DNA of 64,000 nt. Origin: Candidatus Bathyarchaeota archaeon (GTDB lineage: Archaea; Thermoproteota; Bathyarchaeia; TCS64). The stretch spans positions 1 to 64,000 of the forward strand of contig JABIBQ010000028.1 of assembly GCA_018652685.1 (NCBI GenBank), in the 5' to 3' direction. The translations under genes and the position numbers were made by a program. The notes under the pieces are model-generated. The model worked only from the letters and a program-made list of their open reading frames with translations, had not been told where the DNA came from and searched no databases. Positions 50,551 to 60,313 of this stretch are shown one piece after another (within the stretch, counting starts at the first letter, position 1; the number at the start of each line of letters is the position of its first letter).

Positions 50551-51276
50551 CTATTTTCTTTGAGCCATCTGCCTGACGCGCTCGTAGAGCACTACGGCAG
50601 CCGCTACGCTCACGTTAAGTGACTCCAGTTTACCCATCATGGGGATGTGAACTGTCTTGTCGCACTTGCTCATTAACGTGGGGTTGACCCCCTTGCTCTC
50701 GCCGCCAAGCACGAATGCCACGGCTCCTGTCAAGTCCTCGTCATAGTAGGGTTTCTGGCCCGATGCATCGATGGCTATGAGCCTAACTCCGTCGTCCTTC
50801 AGCATCTTGATTGCGGGGTAGAGGTTTGTCTGCCACACAGGCACGTGTAGACTCCCGCCCATGGATACCCTGTGGACCGTCTCGCTGAGCTTGGCTGACC
50901 CCCTCTTTGGGATGGCTATGCCGTCGATTCCCGCGCCCTCGCTTGTCCTGATGATGGCTCCCAGGTTATGGGGGTCCTGCACCTCGTCAAGTATCATCAC
51001 GCACAGGTCCCTGCCCGTCTCCTGGAGTACTTTGCCGAGACTCCACTGGGCGTCCGTCTGGGCGTACCCTATGATGCCCTGATACCTGCCCGTAACGCTG
51101 AGTCTTTCCATCTGCCTCTTCTTTACCATCTGGACGGGGATGCCGGTCTTCCGCGCAATATCCAGTATGACTTTGATCTTTACTTCCGTTTCGCTACCCC
51201 TCTCTACCTTGAGCAGGGTTACCGTGCCCTGTTTCATAGCCTCGTGAACGGGGTTTCTTCCTTCTAACTGGATCAT
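50551..51276 (-). CDS. SpoU/TrmH family rRNA 2'-O-methyltransferase (RlmB-like)
   Basis: EGRNPVHEAMK, VMILDEVQDPHNLGAIIRTSEGAGIDGIAIPKRGSA, VLGGESKGVNP, VHIPMMGKLESLNVSVAAAVVLYE. Confidence 0.95.
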   Translation of the reverse strand: MIQLEGRNPVHEAMKQGTVTLLKVERGSETEVKIKVILDIARKTGIPVQMVKKRQMERLSVTGRYQGIIGYAQTDAQWSLGKVLQETGRDLCVMILDEVQDPHNLGAIIRTSEGAGIDGIAIPKRGSAKLSETVHRVSMGGSLHVPVWQTNLYPAIKMLKDDGVRLIAIDASGQKPYYDEDLTGAVAFVLGGESKGVNPTLMSKCDKTVHIPMMGKLESLNVSVAAAVVLYERVRQMAQRK

Positions 51277-51337
51277 TGCGTATTACCTGCGTTGAATATC
51301 AGGTGCTCTTTCTAAAACCTTCTCTATTTTCCCTGAT

Positions 51338-51505
51338 TCAGGCTTCCCGGTTGTTCCTGCTCCACTGGCCCAGCAGGAGACCCACCACCGCCCCCAATGC
51401 CAAGGACAGACCGAAATACCTCTGGACGTAGGTCCCAATTATCCCTCCTAAAATAACCCCGAAGATCATCCCTGATATGGGGTTGAAGCGTGTCAGGATG
51501 CCCAT
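51338..51505 (-). CDS. Small (55 aa) membrane protein
   Basis: Own translation: MGILTRFNPISGMIFGVILGGIIGTYVQRYFGLSLALGAVVGGLLLGQWSRNNREA; below ORF-track length cutoff. Confidence 0.55.
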   Translation of the reverse strand: MGILTRFNPISGMIFGVILGGIIGTYVQRYFGLSLALGAVVGLLLGQWSRNNREA

Positions 51506-51581
51506 CAGGTACTACTCCCATCCTCGGTTGATATGCTTTCCACTTGAGTTAACCATTTAAGCCGCACCACCGAATCGTCTA

Positions 51582-51926
51582 GTGGTCACATTGTCAGAGG
51601 GATCATTGAAGAACATGGGCGATCTTCTCAGGAAGGGAGCCACGATGCTCAGCGAGAGCTGCCCCGATTGCAACACCCCACTATTCAAACTCAAGGACGG
51701 TAGCCTACTCTGCCCAATGTGCAACAAGCCCGTGGTCAAAGTTTCAGCCGATGCCGATGTTGGTGGCATGGCCCAGCAGGGAAGCATCGACCAGACCCTT
51801 CTCATCAAGGTAAAGGAGATACAGGGCAAGCTAGAGGCCGAGACCGATCCCGAGAAGATCAACGCGCTACTGGAGACATTGATGAAGCTCCTGGACGCCC
51901 GTGAGCGAGTTCGCAAGCTCGCCTAG
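51582..51926 (+). CDS. Sjogren/scleroderma autoantigen 1 (UPF0148)-like zinc-ribbon protein
   Basis: MGDLLRKGATMLSESCPDCNTPLFKLKDGSLLCPMCNKPV. Confidence 0.82.
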   Translation: MVTLSEGSLKNMGDLLRKGATMLSESCPDCNTPLFKLKDGSLLCPMCNKPVVKVSADADVGGMAQQGSIDQTLLIKVKEIQGKLEAETDPEKINALLETLMKLLDARERVRKLA

Positions 51927-52774
51927 AACAGTGTTATAATTAACACGGCGGCCACGATAGTCACACAGCCGATTATCATCTGAGGAGTGATCTTCTCAGA
52001 GTCTTTCAGCAGGATAACGCTCAGGATAAGCCCGAACAACGGGTTGGCTCCGATTATCGCAGAGACCACGCCCACGGGTCCCTGCTGGGTGGCCATGAAC
52101 ATGCTGATCCATGCCACGCTGGTTGTTATTCCCCCACTTATTAGGAATGGGACCGCTTCCCTTGTAAACTTGAACTCGTTTGCCCTGCCCATGAGCCTCA
52201 TCAGTATCGGGTAGGCGATCAAACCAGTCATTGCACCTACCACTGCCCCTAAGACTGACTCCGGTAGGATATTCAGTCCAACCTTCCTGACCGCGCTACT
52301 GGCCGCGTAGAAAAACGCGGAGACGAGGGGTATCAACATGTCCCTGATGTTCAGGTTGCTGCTCTTTCCCCCTCCGCTTATCAGTGCTACCCCCGCCACC
52401 ACTAGGATAGACCCAGAGATAGTCGAGAGGGTCACGGCTTCTCCGAGGAATACCACACCCAATATCATAGCCCAAAGTGGGTTTGTGCCCACGAGGCTTG
52501 TGCTGACCGGTACGCCGAGCTTCTCAATACTCATGTAGTTGAATGTCCTGCCTATGATCGCCGCGAAGAAGCCCGCGGCAATGAAGTACATCACAGCTTC
52601 CAAATTGAAGGCGGGTCGATCAAAAACCAGAAGGGTGCTGAGGATCAGGGTTTGTACCGCTGCGACTGATACAGTAGCGGTGGCAGGCGTCGTGTGTTTC
52701 AAAGCCTTCTTAACGAGAACGGCGTTGAGCCCAAAACTGAGTGCCGCAATCAACCCATAGACCTCGTATCCCAT
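51923..52774 (-). CDS. EamA/DMT family transporter (copy 1)
   Basis: Ten-TM-like 283 aa with two EamA repeats; paralog of next gene. Confidence 0.85.
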   Translation of the reverse strand: MGYEVYGLIAALSFGLNAVLVKKALKHTTPATATVSVAAVQTLILSTLLVFDRPAFNLEAVMYFIAAGFFAAIIGRTFNYMSIEKLGVPVSTSLVGTNPLWAMILGVVFLGEAVTLSTISGSILVVAGVALISGGGKSSNLNIRDMLIPLVSAFFYAASSAVRKVGLNILPESVLGAVVGAMTGLIAYPILMRLMGRANEFKFTREAVPFLISGGITTSVAWISMFMATQQGPVGVVSAIIGANPLFGLILSVILLKDSEKITPQMIIGCVTIVAAVLIITLF

Positions 52775-52824
52775 AGTTATCGTCGTAGGGAATGGTTCCC
52801 CCGATTTAAATCAATGTAAAATAG

Positions 52825-53676
52825 CTAAAATACGGTGATCAGGAGCACGCCGAGGAATATAGTGATGCAACCCGCCACAACCCTGCGCGTGATCCTCTCC
52901 GTGTCCTTGAGAAGTAACGCGGTTAAGACCAGACCAAAGAGGGGCGCTGCTCCGATTAAACCGGTAACCACGGCGATCGACCCTGACTGGAACGCAGTGT
53001 ACATAGAAAGCATGGCTACGCTGACCACCACGCCCCCTCCGACAAAGAACTTTAACCCGTTTGTTCTCGGGTTGAATTCCCTTAGCCTTCCCCTAGATGC
53101 AAGGTAAAGGGGGAACACTATGATACTTGTTATGGAGCCTATCACCGCGCCAAATCCCGCGTTTGGTGTGATTGACATCCCAATTTTCCGCACCATGTTA
53201 GCCGATGCGTAGCCGAACGCCGCCAGTATGGGGAGGATTATATCGGTCTTTTTGACTCCCTCCTCAAGCTCAAGCCCGCTCATGACGAGAACACCTAGGA
53301 CGATCAGCACGACCCCTGCCAGCGTTGAGGGCACCATTGGCTCCCCCAGAATCACGATGGCCAGTACGTTGCTGAACAGCGGGTCGGTGCCGCTCAGGCT
53401 CGTGGCCACATTGACGCCCACTCTGTCGATGGCGATGTAGTTGAGTGCCCTGGCGATGGTAGAGGCGAAGATACCCGCGAGCACAAAATACCATACAGCC
53501 TGCCAGTCCCAGATAATGGGTAACCTCAATGCGAGGACCGCGAGTATGGGGGTCTGGACGAGGGATACGATGATGGCCGCGGTGACTGGGGTTGAATCCT
53601 TGAGCCCCTTGCGGATCAGGATGGCGTTCAGCCCGAAACAAAACGATGTGAGAAGGGCGTAGAACTCCACCTGCAA
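52825..53676 (-). CDS. EamA/DMT family transporter (copy 2)
   Basis: 283 aa, colinear with copy 1 (FGLNAILIRKGLKDSTPVTA vs FGLNAVLVKKALKHTTPATA). Confidence 0.85.
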   Translation of the reverse strand: MQVEFYALLTSFCFGLNAILIRKGLKDSTPVTAAIIVSLVQTPILAVLALRLPIIWDWQAVWYFVLAGIFASTIARALNYIAIDRVGVNVATSLSGTDPLFSNVLAIVILGEPMVPSTLAGVVLIVLGVLVMSGLELEEGVKKTDIILPILAAFGYASANMVRKIGMSITPNAGFGAVIGSITSIIVFPLYLASRGRLREFNPRTNGLKFFVGGGVVVSVAMLSMYTAFQSGSIAVVTGLIGAAPLFGLVLTALLLKDTERITRRVVAGCITIFLGVLLITVF

Positions 53677-53729
53677 CGTAATCCCGGAATTGTCCCTCCT
53701 CGGGGATTTAAATCAATGTTAAAACGGGG

Positions 53730-54734
53730 TTACCAGCCGGTTGGGCCGTCCACCTTGAGCAGCGTATACAGGTTGTCCCCAGGGAACACAAGTCGCGCGG
53801 GGTACATCGTGTGGACAACACCGTCGATGGGCGATTTGACTTCCGAGATGAGACTGCCGTCGATGTCAGTTATCCTGCCGATAACCTGCTCCTCCTTGAG
53901 TATATCGCCGTAGTCAGCCAGGGCGGTGAACACTCCTGCCTCGGGGGCTGGTACGCCGCACCACTCCATGTCAAGGTAGTTCTGCTTCGCCGGCATGACC
54001 GGATCTCCGTGCATCATGCCGAAGTGCTTCAGCAGGTTTATGGTCCCTCTGATGTGGTCCTCCACGAACTCTTCAAGGGGCTGGGTCCTGTAGCCCAGGC
54101 CGGACTCGCTTATGATGCTTGCAACGCCGCTGGTGCAAAGGGTGTGAATCATCGTCCCCGGACTGGTGTGGCCTATCTCGGGCGTCCCCGGTAGGACGTA
54201 CTCCAGCCCAAACGCCTTCGCCATTGTAGCGGTTGTCTTGTCAACCTTTTCACCAACTCTGAGCTGGATGGTGTGGACCAGGTGGCTCTCGGGGAAGTCT
54301 CCTCCCCTGAAATCGACGTGGTAGTCGGCCTTGCTGAGTATCTTGTAGTTGGCGTGGGCTATCCGCTCTGTAAGCTTTCCCTCGGGGTTCCCGGGGAAAA
54401 CGTTGTTGATGCCGACGCCGTCGAATGGGCTGCTGCCCGTGCTCCTGAGGTTCAGCCACTTAAGCTTGAACTGGAACGCTGGCATGTTCATGACGGGTAT
54501 GGTTATGAATCGCCCCCTGAGCTTTTCTGGGTCGATGAGCTGGTACAGCCGGGAGGCCGATTCCACGCCGCAGTACTCGGTGGGGTATAAACCGCCTGTC
54601 ACCGCAAGTGTGGGGCCCTCCTCAACACCATTTACTACTCCCACCGGAACCTTTGCGTCCACGAGTAGGTTGTTAACGACGGGAACGTATCCGAACTCTT
54701 TCGTACCCTTTGGTACCTTGTATGGATCAAACAT
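53730..54734 (-). CDS. M14/AspA-AstE-like protein lacking zinc-binding histidines
   Basis: GGLYPTEYCG replaces GGxHGxE; DFRGGD replaces xLHGGD; C-terminal biotinyl/lipoyl-like region. Confidence 0.75.
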   Translation of the reverse strand: MFDPYKVPKGTKEFGYVPVVNNLLVDAKVPVGVVNGVEEGPTLAVTGGLYPTEYCGVESASRLYQLIDPEKLRGRFITIPVMNMPAFQFKLKWLNLRSTGSSPFDGVGINNVFPGNPEGKLTERIAHANYKILSKADYHVDFRGGDFPESHLVHTIQLRVGEKVDKTTATMAKAFGLEYVLPGTPEIGHTSPGTMIHTLCTSGVASIISESGLGYRTQPLEEFVEDHIRGTINLLKHFGMMHGDPVMPAKQNYLDMEWCGVPAPEAGVFTALADYGDILKEEQVIGRITDIDGSLISEVKSPIDGVVHTMYPARLVFPGDNLYTLLKVDGPTGW

Positions 54735-55712
54735 CTAGACGATCTCCTTGATGTCCTTACCTATCTCGTAGACGACGTCCCCCTCCCAGATCGAGGGGCT
54801 TGTCACCATGTGAATGACCCCGTCCGTCGGTACCTTGATCTCCTCAAGGGTCTCGCCGAACAGGTCCTTGATGATGCCCAGGACTTGGCCCTCCTTGACC
54901 AGATCGCCCGCCCTGACGTTACTGATAAAGAAGCCTCCATGCTCCGCGTATAGGTGGTATGGCTGGTAGGTATAGGCTTTCGGCGGGATAACCGGCTCGC
55001 CCTCCACCATGCCCAGCTTTTTCATGACGTTTACACAGCCCCTGATGACCTCTTCAACGATATCGCTCTGGCATCTGCCCATGCCGCCGGCCTCAGTGCC
55101 CACAGAGAGGGGAAACTTCATTGGGTTACTTGATGGCCTTGGCCTGCTCTCCCTGATCCACTCCCAGCCGAAGGCCCGACAAAGGGAGAGGTTGAACCTG
55201 TCCTTTTCTGCATCCCCTGACTGCCTGTACATGGTGCCTGTCATGAGGTCTTCCTCGATGTCGCCGCCGTGGAGGTTGATCCTGTAGTCTGCCTGTTTGA
55301 GTACCTCCCTGTAGAACGTGGATGTCAGGTAGTAAGTGACCTTAGGGTGACCTGATCCTCCTCTGGGCACCTCCTCGACGTAGTGGCCTGTGAGGTCCCT
55401 GTAGTCGATAGGGTTCCCGTGCATCCACTTGCTCTCGAACGCAAGGGTGTTGACCATGGGGACGATGATGACCTTTCCGCTGATATCCTCGGGCCGCAGC
55501 TTCTTCATCAGCGCGATCGCGCCTGCGGGGCCGTTGTACTCTGAGCCGTGCTCCCCTCCGTTGATGACTAGGGTCGGGCCGTCCCTCTTTCCGTTGATGA
55601 GGGTGATGGGGATCTCATGTTTTCCCGACGGTCTGTCCATGATATGGAGGTAGCCGTGGACCTTTGTGCCCCTGGGAGCCTCTAATTTCTGAACCTTGAG
55701 TGTGTCTGGCAT
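54735..55712 (-). CDS. M14/succinylglutamate desuccinylase-aspartoacylase-like deacylase
   Basis: INGGEHGSEYNGPAGAI and NLHGGD zinc-ligand motifs; start set at MPDTLKV. Confidence 0.85.
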   Translation of the reverse strand: MPDTLKVQKLEAPRGTKVHGYLHIMDRPSGKHEIPITLINGKRDGPTLVINGGEHGSEYNGPAGAIALMKKLRPEDISGKVIIVPMVNTLAFESKWMHGNPIDYRDLTGHYVEEVPRGGSGHPKVTYYLTSTFYREVLKQADYRINLHGGDIEEDLMTGTMYRQSGDAEKDRFNLSLCRAFGWEWIRESRPRPSSNPMKFPLSVGTEAGGMGRCQSDIVEEVIRGCVNVMKKLGMVEGEPVIPPKAYTYQPYHLYAEHGGFFISNVRAGDLVKEGQVLGIIKDLFGETLEEIKVPTDGVIHMVTSPSIWEGDVVYEIGKDIKEIV

Positions 55713-55782
55713 TATGGTAACCTGAATTTTGATGGGCGTACCCTTGATATCTCTTTTATGTCTGACTGCGTTCTTGGGGAGC

Positions 55783-56679
55783 ATGGGAGACAGACTCAAG
55801 GACATGAACGTCCTGATCACAGGCTCGGGCAGAGGCTTCGGCCAGTCCATGGCGGTCTCTTACGCGTCCGAGGGCGCCCACGTCATCTCGACCTCCAGGA
55901 CCTGGAGCGAGCTCAGGAACACAGAGGCATACATCAGGGCCGTCGAGGGACGGGTCTCCACCATCCCATGCGATTTATCAGACGACGAGTCCGTCAAGGC
56001 CCTCACGCAGGCCATCATTGATCTTGGAGGCGTCGATATCATCGTCAACAACGCGGCCACAAGCCCATGGAAGACCATCGACGAGATGACGGTGGAGGAC
56101 TGGGACCTCGTACAGACCGTCAACCTCAGGGCCCCGTTCCTCCTTACAAAGCTCCTCTACAAGTCAATTGCCGAGAGGGGAGGGGGAAGCATAATCAACA
56201 TCAGCTCAGGCTCGTCAAGGTTCGGTTTCATGGCGGAGCTGGCGTACTGCCCCAGCAAGTTCGGGCTTGAGGGACTCACCCAGTGCCTCGCGTTGGAGCT
56301 TAGGCAGCACGGCATCGCTGTGAACTCCCTCAACGTTAGCGCGCCACCGGGGCTCCGGTTGAAGCCCACCGAGCTAACAGAGGAGGAGGCCGATGGCATG
56401 CCGGAAGAGGTTAAGGTCAAATATGCCACGGTGGAGTCCATGGTCGAAAAGTTCACCGATGCATGGGTCTTCCTGGCGCTCCAGAAGGGAGACGGGATCA
56501 CGGGCCAAAGGTTCAGGACCCGCACGCTTGCCGAGGACCTGACTGGGCTCGGCGAGGAGGCCGTGGCGAAGAGATACCGCGGCAAGCTCCTTGAGGCCGT
56601 CTACACCCAGATCGATTTCCCCGAGAAGGTCAAGTACCAGACGCCCGAGGGCGGCTGGAAGGAGATCAGGTTCACCTGA
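55783..56679 (+). CDS. Short-chain dehydrogenase/reductase
   Basis: NVLITGSGRGFGQSMAVSYASEGAHVI, VNNAA, INISSGSS, YCPSKFGLEGL. Confidence 0.93.
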   Translation: MGDRLKDMNVLITGSGRGFGQSMAVSYASEGAHVISTSRTWSELRNTEAYIRAVEGRVSTIPCDLSDDESVKALTQAIIDLGGVDIIVNNAATSPWKTIDEMTVEDWDLVQTVNLRAPFLLTKLLYKSIAERGGGSIINISSGSSRFGFMAELAYCPSKFGLEGLTQCLALELRQHGIAVNSLNVSAPPGLRLKPTELTEEEADGMPEEVKVKYATVESMVEKFTDAWVFLALQKGDGITGQRFRTRTLAEDLTGLGEEAVAKRYRGKLLEAVYTQIDFPEKVKYQTPEGGWKEIRFT

Positions 56680-57691
56680 GCTCTGATCTAATATAGCTCA
56701 GCAGTGCCTCGAAGCAATCGTCGTTAGCCATATCATTGTGTTCAATGTGGATTCCCGACAAGTTCGGTACTCCCAGACCCAGTTTCTCGGCGAGCTTGAA
56801 CTGTGTCAGTTCCTGTGTTCTGTAATCCACGACCCTCACGGTCCTATGTCTCTGCATCAGTGCGGCTGACACTGCGTCTGATGCGACCATGTTGTTGCTG
56901 GTAGTGATTATGCCCGGCGAGACCTCGTCCTCGGGGGCCGTTCCTTTCCCCGTGTTCATCCTGAGGGCGTCGGCGATGACCATGTCTGCGTGGTAGGCGA
57001 GGTTTATGTCGATCATCTTCTCGTAGAAATCCTTGCCGTCGTGGAGCCAGTTCCGCTCCCCGGCGTCGATTATCCCGACCCCCAGCTTGAGGGAGCAGGT
57101 GAAGGTGGCGGTGGTGTGGCTTCTCAGTATTGGCGTGAGTATAATCCTTTCAGCCTCGTAGACTGTTCTGGGTATCTTGAGCCCCTCGGGCCACCACTTT
57201 GATTTCTCCGGCTCAACGGTGACCCATTCCTCCTCCTCAAAATAGGAGATGTTGATCCCCATCTCCTCCGCCACCCTGGTTATGCCCAGGTTCTCCATCG
57301 TGGCCCTTGTCGGTAGGCCCCGTGCCCTGCCTGACATGTCACCGACCACGATCTGGCCTGGTTTGATGCCCGATTCAATGAGCAGTTCAGCGATTACCCT
57401 GATGGTATCGAAATGGGTGTCCCTGGGGTATGGGTCGTCGGTGTTGCAGTTGGGCTTGATGAGTATCCTGCCCTTCACCCCACGCGTCAGTGGCTCCATG
57501 CCGCCGATGAGCCTCACGGCCTCTCTGATCCCCTTCTCCCTGTCCTCGCACCGTACGACAGAGACGGGGGTCTTTCCGTCTTTCACGTATGGGTCTTCGC
57601 GGGTAGTTTTCATGGGTACGGATGGGGCATCAGGTGGGTTGGAAGCCATCTCCCTGTACAGCTTCATGGAGTCCTCGGAGGTAACTATCAT
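56672..57691 (-). CDS. DUF362-like protein
   Basis: GRILIKPNCNTDDPYPRDTHFDTIRVIAELL, VVGDMSGRARG, ILTPILRSHTTATFTCSLKLGVGIID. Confidence 0.82.
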   Translation of the reverse strand: MIVTSEDSMKLYREMASNPPDAPSVPMKTTREDPYVKDGKTPVSVVRCEDREKGIREAVRLIGGMEPLTRGVKGRILIKPNCNTDDPYPRDTHFDTIRVIAELLIESGIKPGQIVVGDMSGRARGLPTRATMENLGITRVAEEMGINISYFEEEEWVTVEPEKSKWWPEGLKIPRTVYEAERIILTPILRSHTTATFTCSLKLGVGIIDAGERNWLHDGKDFYEKMIDINLAYHADMVIADALRMNTGKGTAPEDEVSPGIITTSNNMVASDAVSAALMQRHRTVRVVDYRTQELTQFKLAEKLGLGVPNLSGIHIEHNDMANDDCFEALLSYIRSELR

Positions 57692-57726
57692 GGTAAGTAG
57701 TGGGCTGTGGGTGGTGATATGATTTT

Positions 57727-58758
57727 CTAGGAGTTGACAAAGAAATCAGAAGATTCGATTTCCTTTCCAAGCCCCATCTCCTTCACCTTCTTGTAGATGA
57801 GATGGACAACTGCCCCGCTCTGGATGTGGGTGCCGTCGCTCTCGAAGATTGTTATGTCCTCTGGGGTGTCCCTGCCCGTGATCTTTCCAGCAACGACGTG
57901 ACCGATCTTTCCCTGAATATCGTTTCTGGTGATGGCTCCTGTCTCAAAGGACCTCGCGATCTCACCAATAGTGTAGCATTTTTCGCTGTCTACAACGATT
58001 CTGGACGACTTCCTGAAGACCTCTGAATCCATCTCGGCTTTCATGTGTCCATCTGCGCCCATACCACTGATATGAGTGCCCTTCCTGAGCCATTTTCCCT
58101 TCACAACCGGTTCTTGGGCGTAGGTCCCAGTTACCAGCACGTTGGACCTGGCCATCACTTCTTTGACGGAATCCACGGCAACGATCTCCGCGTTAACGTG
58201 CTCACCCATTATCTTTGGGAACGAGTCATCCCGCTTCCTGCCTGAGTGGGCGTAGACCTTGTCAAACTTCAACTCCTCGGCAAGGCAGGCGAGGGAGCCT
58301 CTTCCGATTCTACCCGTACCTATGATCCCGACTGCCTCGATGTCCTTGGTTGCCATGTACTTGGCGCCGATGGCGGCTGCTGCACCGGTCCTGTACATGC
58401 CAGAGTCCAAGCCTGTCGGTCTGGTGCCGAAGGCTCCCCTCGTACGCTTGATGATTGCCAGTGTCTCTCCTGTCTCGGGGTCAAGTATCTGGCTGATGTA
58501 CTTGTGGAAATCAAAGTGGAACGTGTAGCTGATGATGAAAACATTGGACTCCTCAAGGTACGCCATCCCCTGGCCCACGCTGGTGGTACCGGGCGCGATG
58601 TGGGGTAGGTGCTTGCCCTTGATCTGTATCTCAAAACGAGGTGTCTCCTCCGCAAGACCCATGCCGTCCTGCCTGTACGCGCTCTCGACTACGTCTATGA
58701 CCTCCCTTGGGGTCAACTCGATCTGGGTAATGTCGCTTTGATCAATGAGCAGTACCAT
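57727..58758 (-). CDS. Ornithine cyclodeaminase/mu-crystallin family protein
   Basis: GTRPTGLDSGMYRTGAAAAIGAKYMATKDIEAVGIIGTGRIGRGSL; start set at MVLLIDQ. Confidence 0.9.
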   Translation of the reverse strand: MVLLIDQSDITQIELTPREVIDVVESAYRQDGMGLAEETPRFEIQIKGKHLPHIAPGTTSVGQGMAYLEESNVFIISYTFHFDFHKYISQILDPETGETLAIIKRTRGAFGTRPTGLDSGMYRTGAAAAIGAKYMATKDIEAVGIIGTGRIGRGSLACLAEELKFDKVYAHSGRKRDDSFPKIMGEHVNAEIVAVDSVKEVMARSNVLVTGTYAQEPVVKGKWLRKGTHISGMGADGHMKAEMDSEVFRKSSRIVVDSEKCYTIGEIARSFETGAITRNDIQGKIGHVVAGKITGRDTPEDITIFESDGTHIQSGAVVHLIYKKVKEMGLGKEIESSDFFVNS

Positions 58759-58759
58759 C

Positions 58760-60247
58760 TTAAACCTCCTCGTACCTTGACCCGTGCCAGAAGACCTTGT
58801 CACTTGGCCTGAACTCGTCCAGGTCAATCAGGTCGATGGCTTTCTGGGCCTCGACCCTGGCCAGTTCCATCACTTCTTGTGCATTCACGCTGAGAACCTG
58901 GGTGTTCTCCATCACAATCCTGCCGTCGATGATCGTGGTGTCAACGTCGTGCCCGTTGACGTAGAAGCAGAGTTGGTGTGGGACATAGGTAGTGGGAGTC
59001 AGGTGGGGCTTGTCAAGGTCCACGAGAATAATGTCCGCCTTCTTTCCTGCCTCAAGTGACCCCGTCTCGTGATCCACCTGCAGTGCCTTGGCGGCGTCAA
59101 TGGTCACCATCCTCAGGGCTTTCCCTCCGGGCAGGACCGCCTGGGTCTCGTGCCTGATCCATTGGTGCCACATTGCGCGTGAGATGTCTTTGAAAAGATC
59201 GAAGCTGAACCTGGGAGCGGACCCATCTGTAGTGATGGTGCAGTTGGCTCCCGCCTCGATGAGTTCAACCAGTGGGGCGTAGTCGTACCAGAGGTTCTCA
59301 CCCGTAGATGGTGCCGATGCGACACTTGCCTTGTTTGTTGCGATGACTTCCACCTCGCTCTGTTTGAGTCCATTCCCGTGGGCGATCACTACATCTGGTC
59401 CTAACACTTTGTCAACGGTTTCCCGCCCGATGTTCTCCACTGCCCAGTCTATTGTGTCTCCGAAGATGTGGGAGTGGATCTGGACATTGTACTTGTCCGC
59501 CAACTCCCTGAACTCCAGTGCCTTCTCCTTCATCACGGGGACGTGCTCTGGCTCGTACTTATGGGTGTACCGTGTCCAAGTGTGGCGGCCGAAGATATAG
59601 GGTGGAGCCAACGCGATCCTGACTCGCCCCTCAGCCCCCAGATGCCATTTTTCAATAATCTCGATTGAATTTCTCAAGGCGTCCTCGTAGGTGAAATCCT
59701 TCCTCACCCATTCCCCGTTCTCGTAGAAGCTGCCCTTCCACTCCTTGATGTGGAGTATGAAGAGGTCCGGGGGACCGACGCCGAGCACTATCTTGGTTCC
59801 TACCTTTGCGTAAGCCTCGGCGTTCCTGATTCCGAAAATCGGGCTGTCTGTCCTAGCTGGTGTTGAGCCGACGATGGATGACCCTGTTGTTACCCCGAAG
59901 CGGAGCCTCTCCAGTGCGGCAAGTTGAGCCTCCGCGTACCACCATTTGTCGGTGGTCGCTTCCCAGTAGATCTTTCCCGCTGGCCATCCATGCCTTGGAT
60001 GGTGGAACCCTCCGATCAATCCATGGCCAGAGTGCCCATATGTATCAATGAGTCCTGGCATTATCGCCTTGCGCTTGGCGTTGATTACCTTCTCCGAGCT
60101 GAATTTCGATTCAAGCACGGTGGATTTCCCTACCTCGACTATCCTACCATCGGAAACCGCTATTGCACCATCATCGTACATGGTTCCGTTCATGTCCATT
60201 GTGAGGAGGGTACCGCCCTTGATCAAAATGTCAACTTTTTCCTTCAT
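58760..60247 (-). CDS. Amidohydrolase (TrzA/chlorohydrolase-like)
   Basis: DILIKGGTLLTMD, AIMPGLIDTYGHSGHGLIGG, VQIHSHIFGDTIDWA, TITTDGSAPRF, ADIILVDLDKPHLTPT. Confidence 0.9.
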   Translation of the reverse strand: MKEKVDILIKGGTLLTMDMNGTMYDDGAIAVSDGRIVEVGKSTVLESKFSSEKVINAKRKAIMPGLIDTYGHSGHGLIGGFHHPRHGWPAGKIYWEATTDKWWYAEAQLAALERLRFGVTTGSSIVGSTPARTDSPIFGIRNAEAYAKVGTKIVLGVGPPDLFILHIKEWKGSFYENGEWVRKDFTYEDALRNSIEIIEKWHLGAEGRVRIALAPPYIFGRHTWTRYTHKYEPEHVPVMKEKALEFRELADKYNVQIHSHIFGDTIDWAVENIGRETVDKVLGPDVVIAHGNGLKQSEVEVIATNKASVASAPSTGENLWYDYAPLVELIEAGANCTITTDGSAPRFSFDLFKDISRAMWHQWIRHETQAVLPGGKALRMVTIDAAKALQVDHETGSLEAGKKADIILVDLDKPHLTPTTYVPHQLCFYVNGHDVDTTIIDGRIVMENTQVLSVNAQEVMELARVEAQKAIDLIDLDEFRPSDKVFWHGSRYEEV

Positions 60248-60313
60248 CAGCTAAAACCTTGGGCTGATTGAGGTAAAACACATATTTATCAACAATCACG
60301 AAAGGCGTGATTA

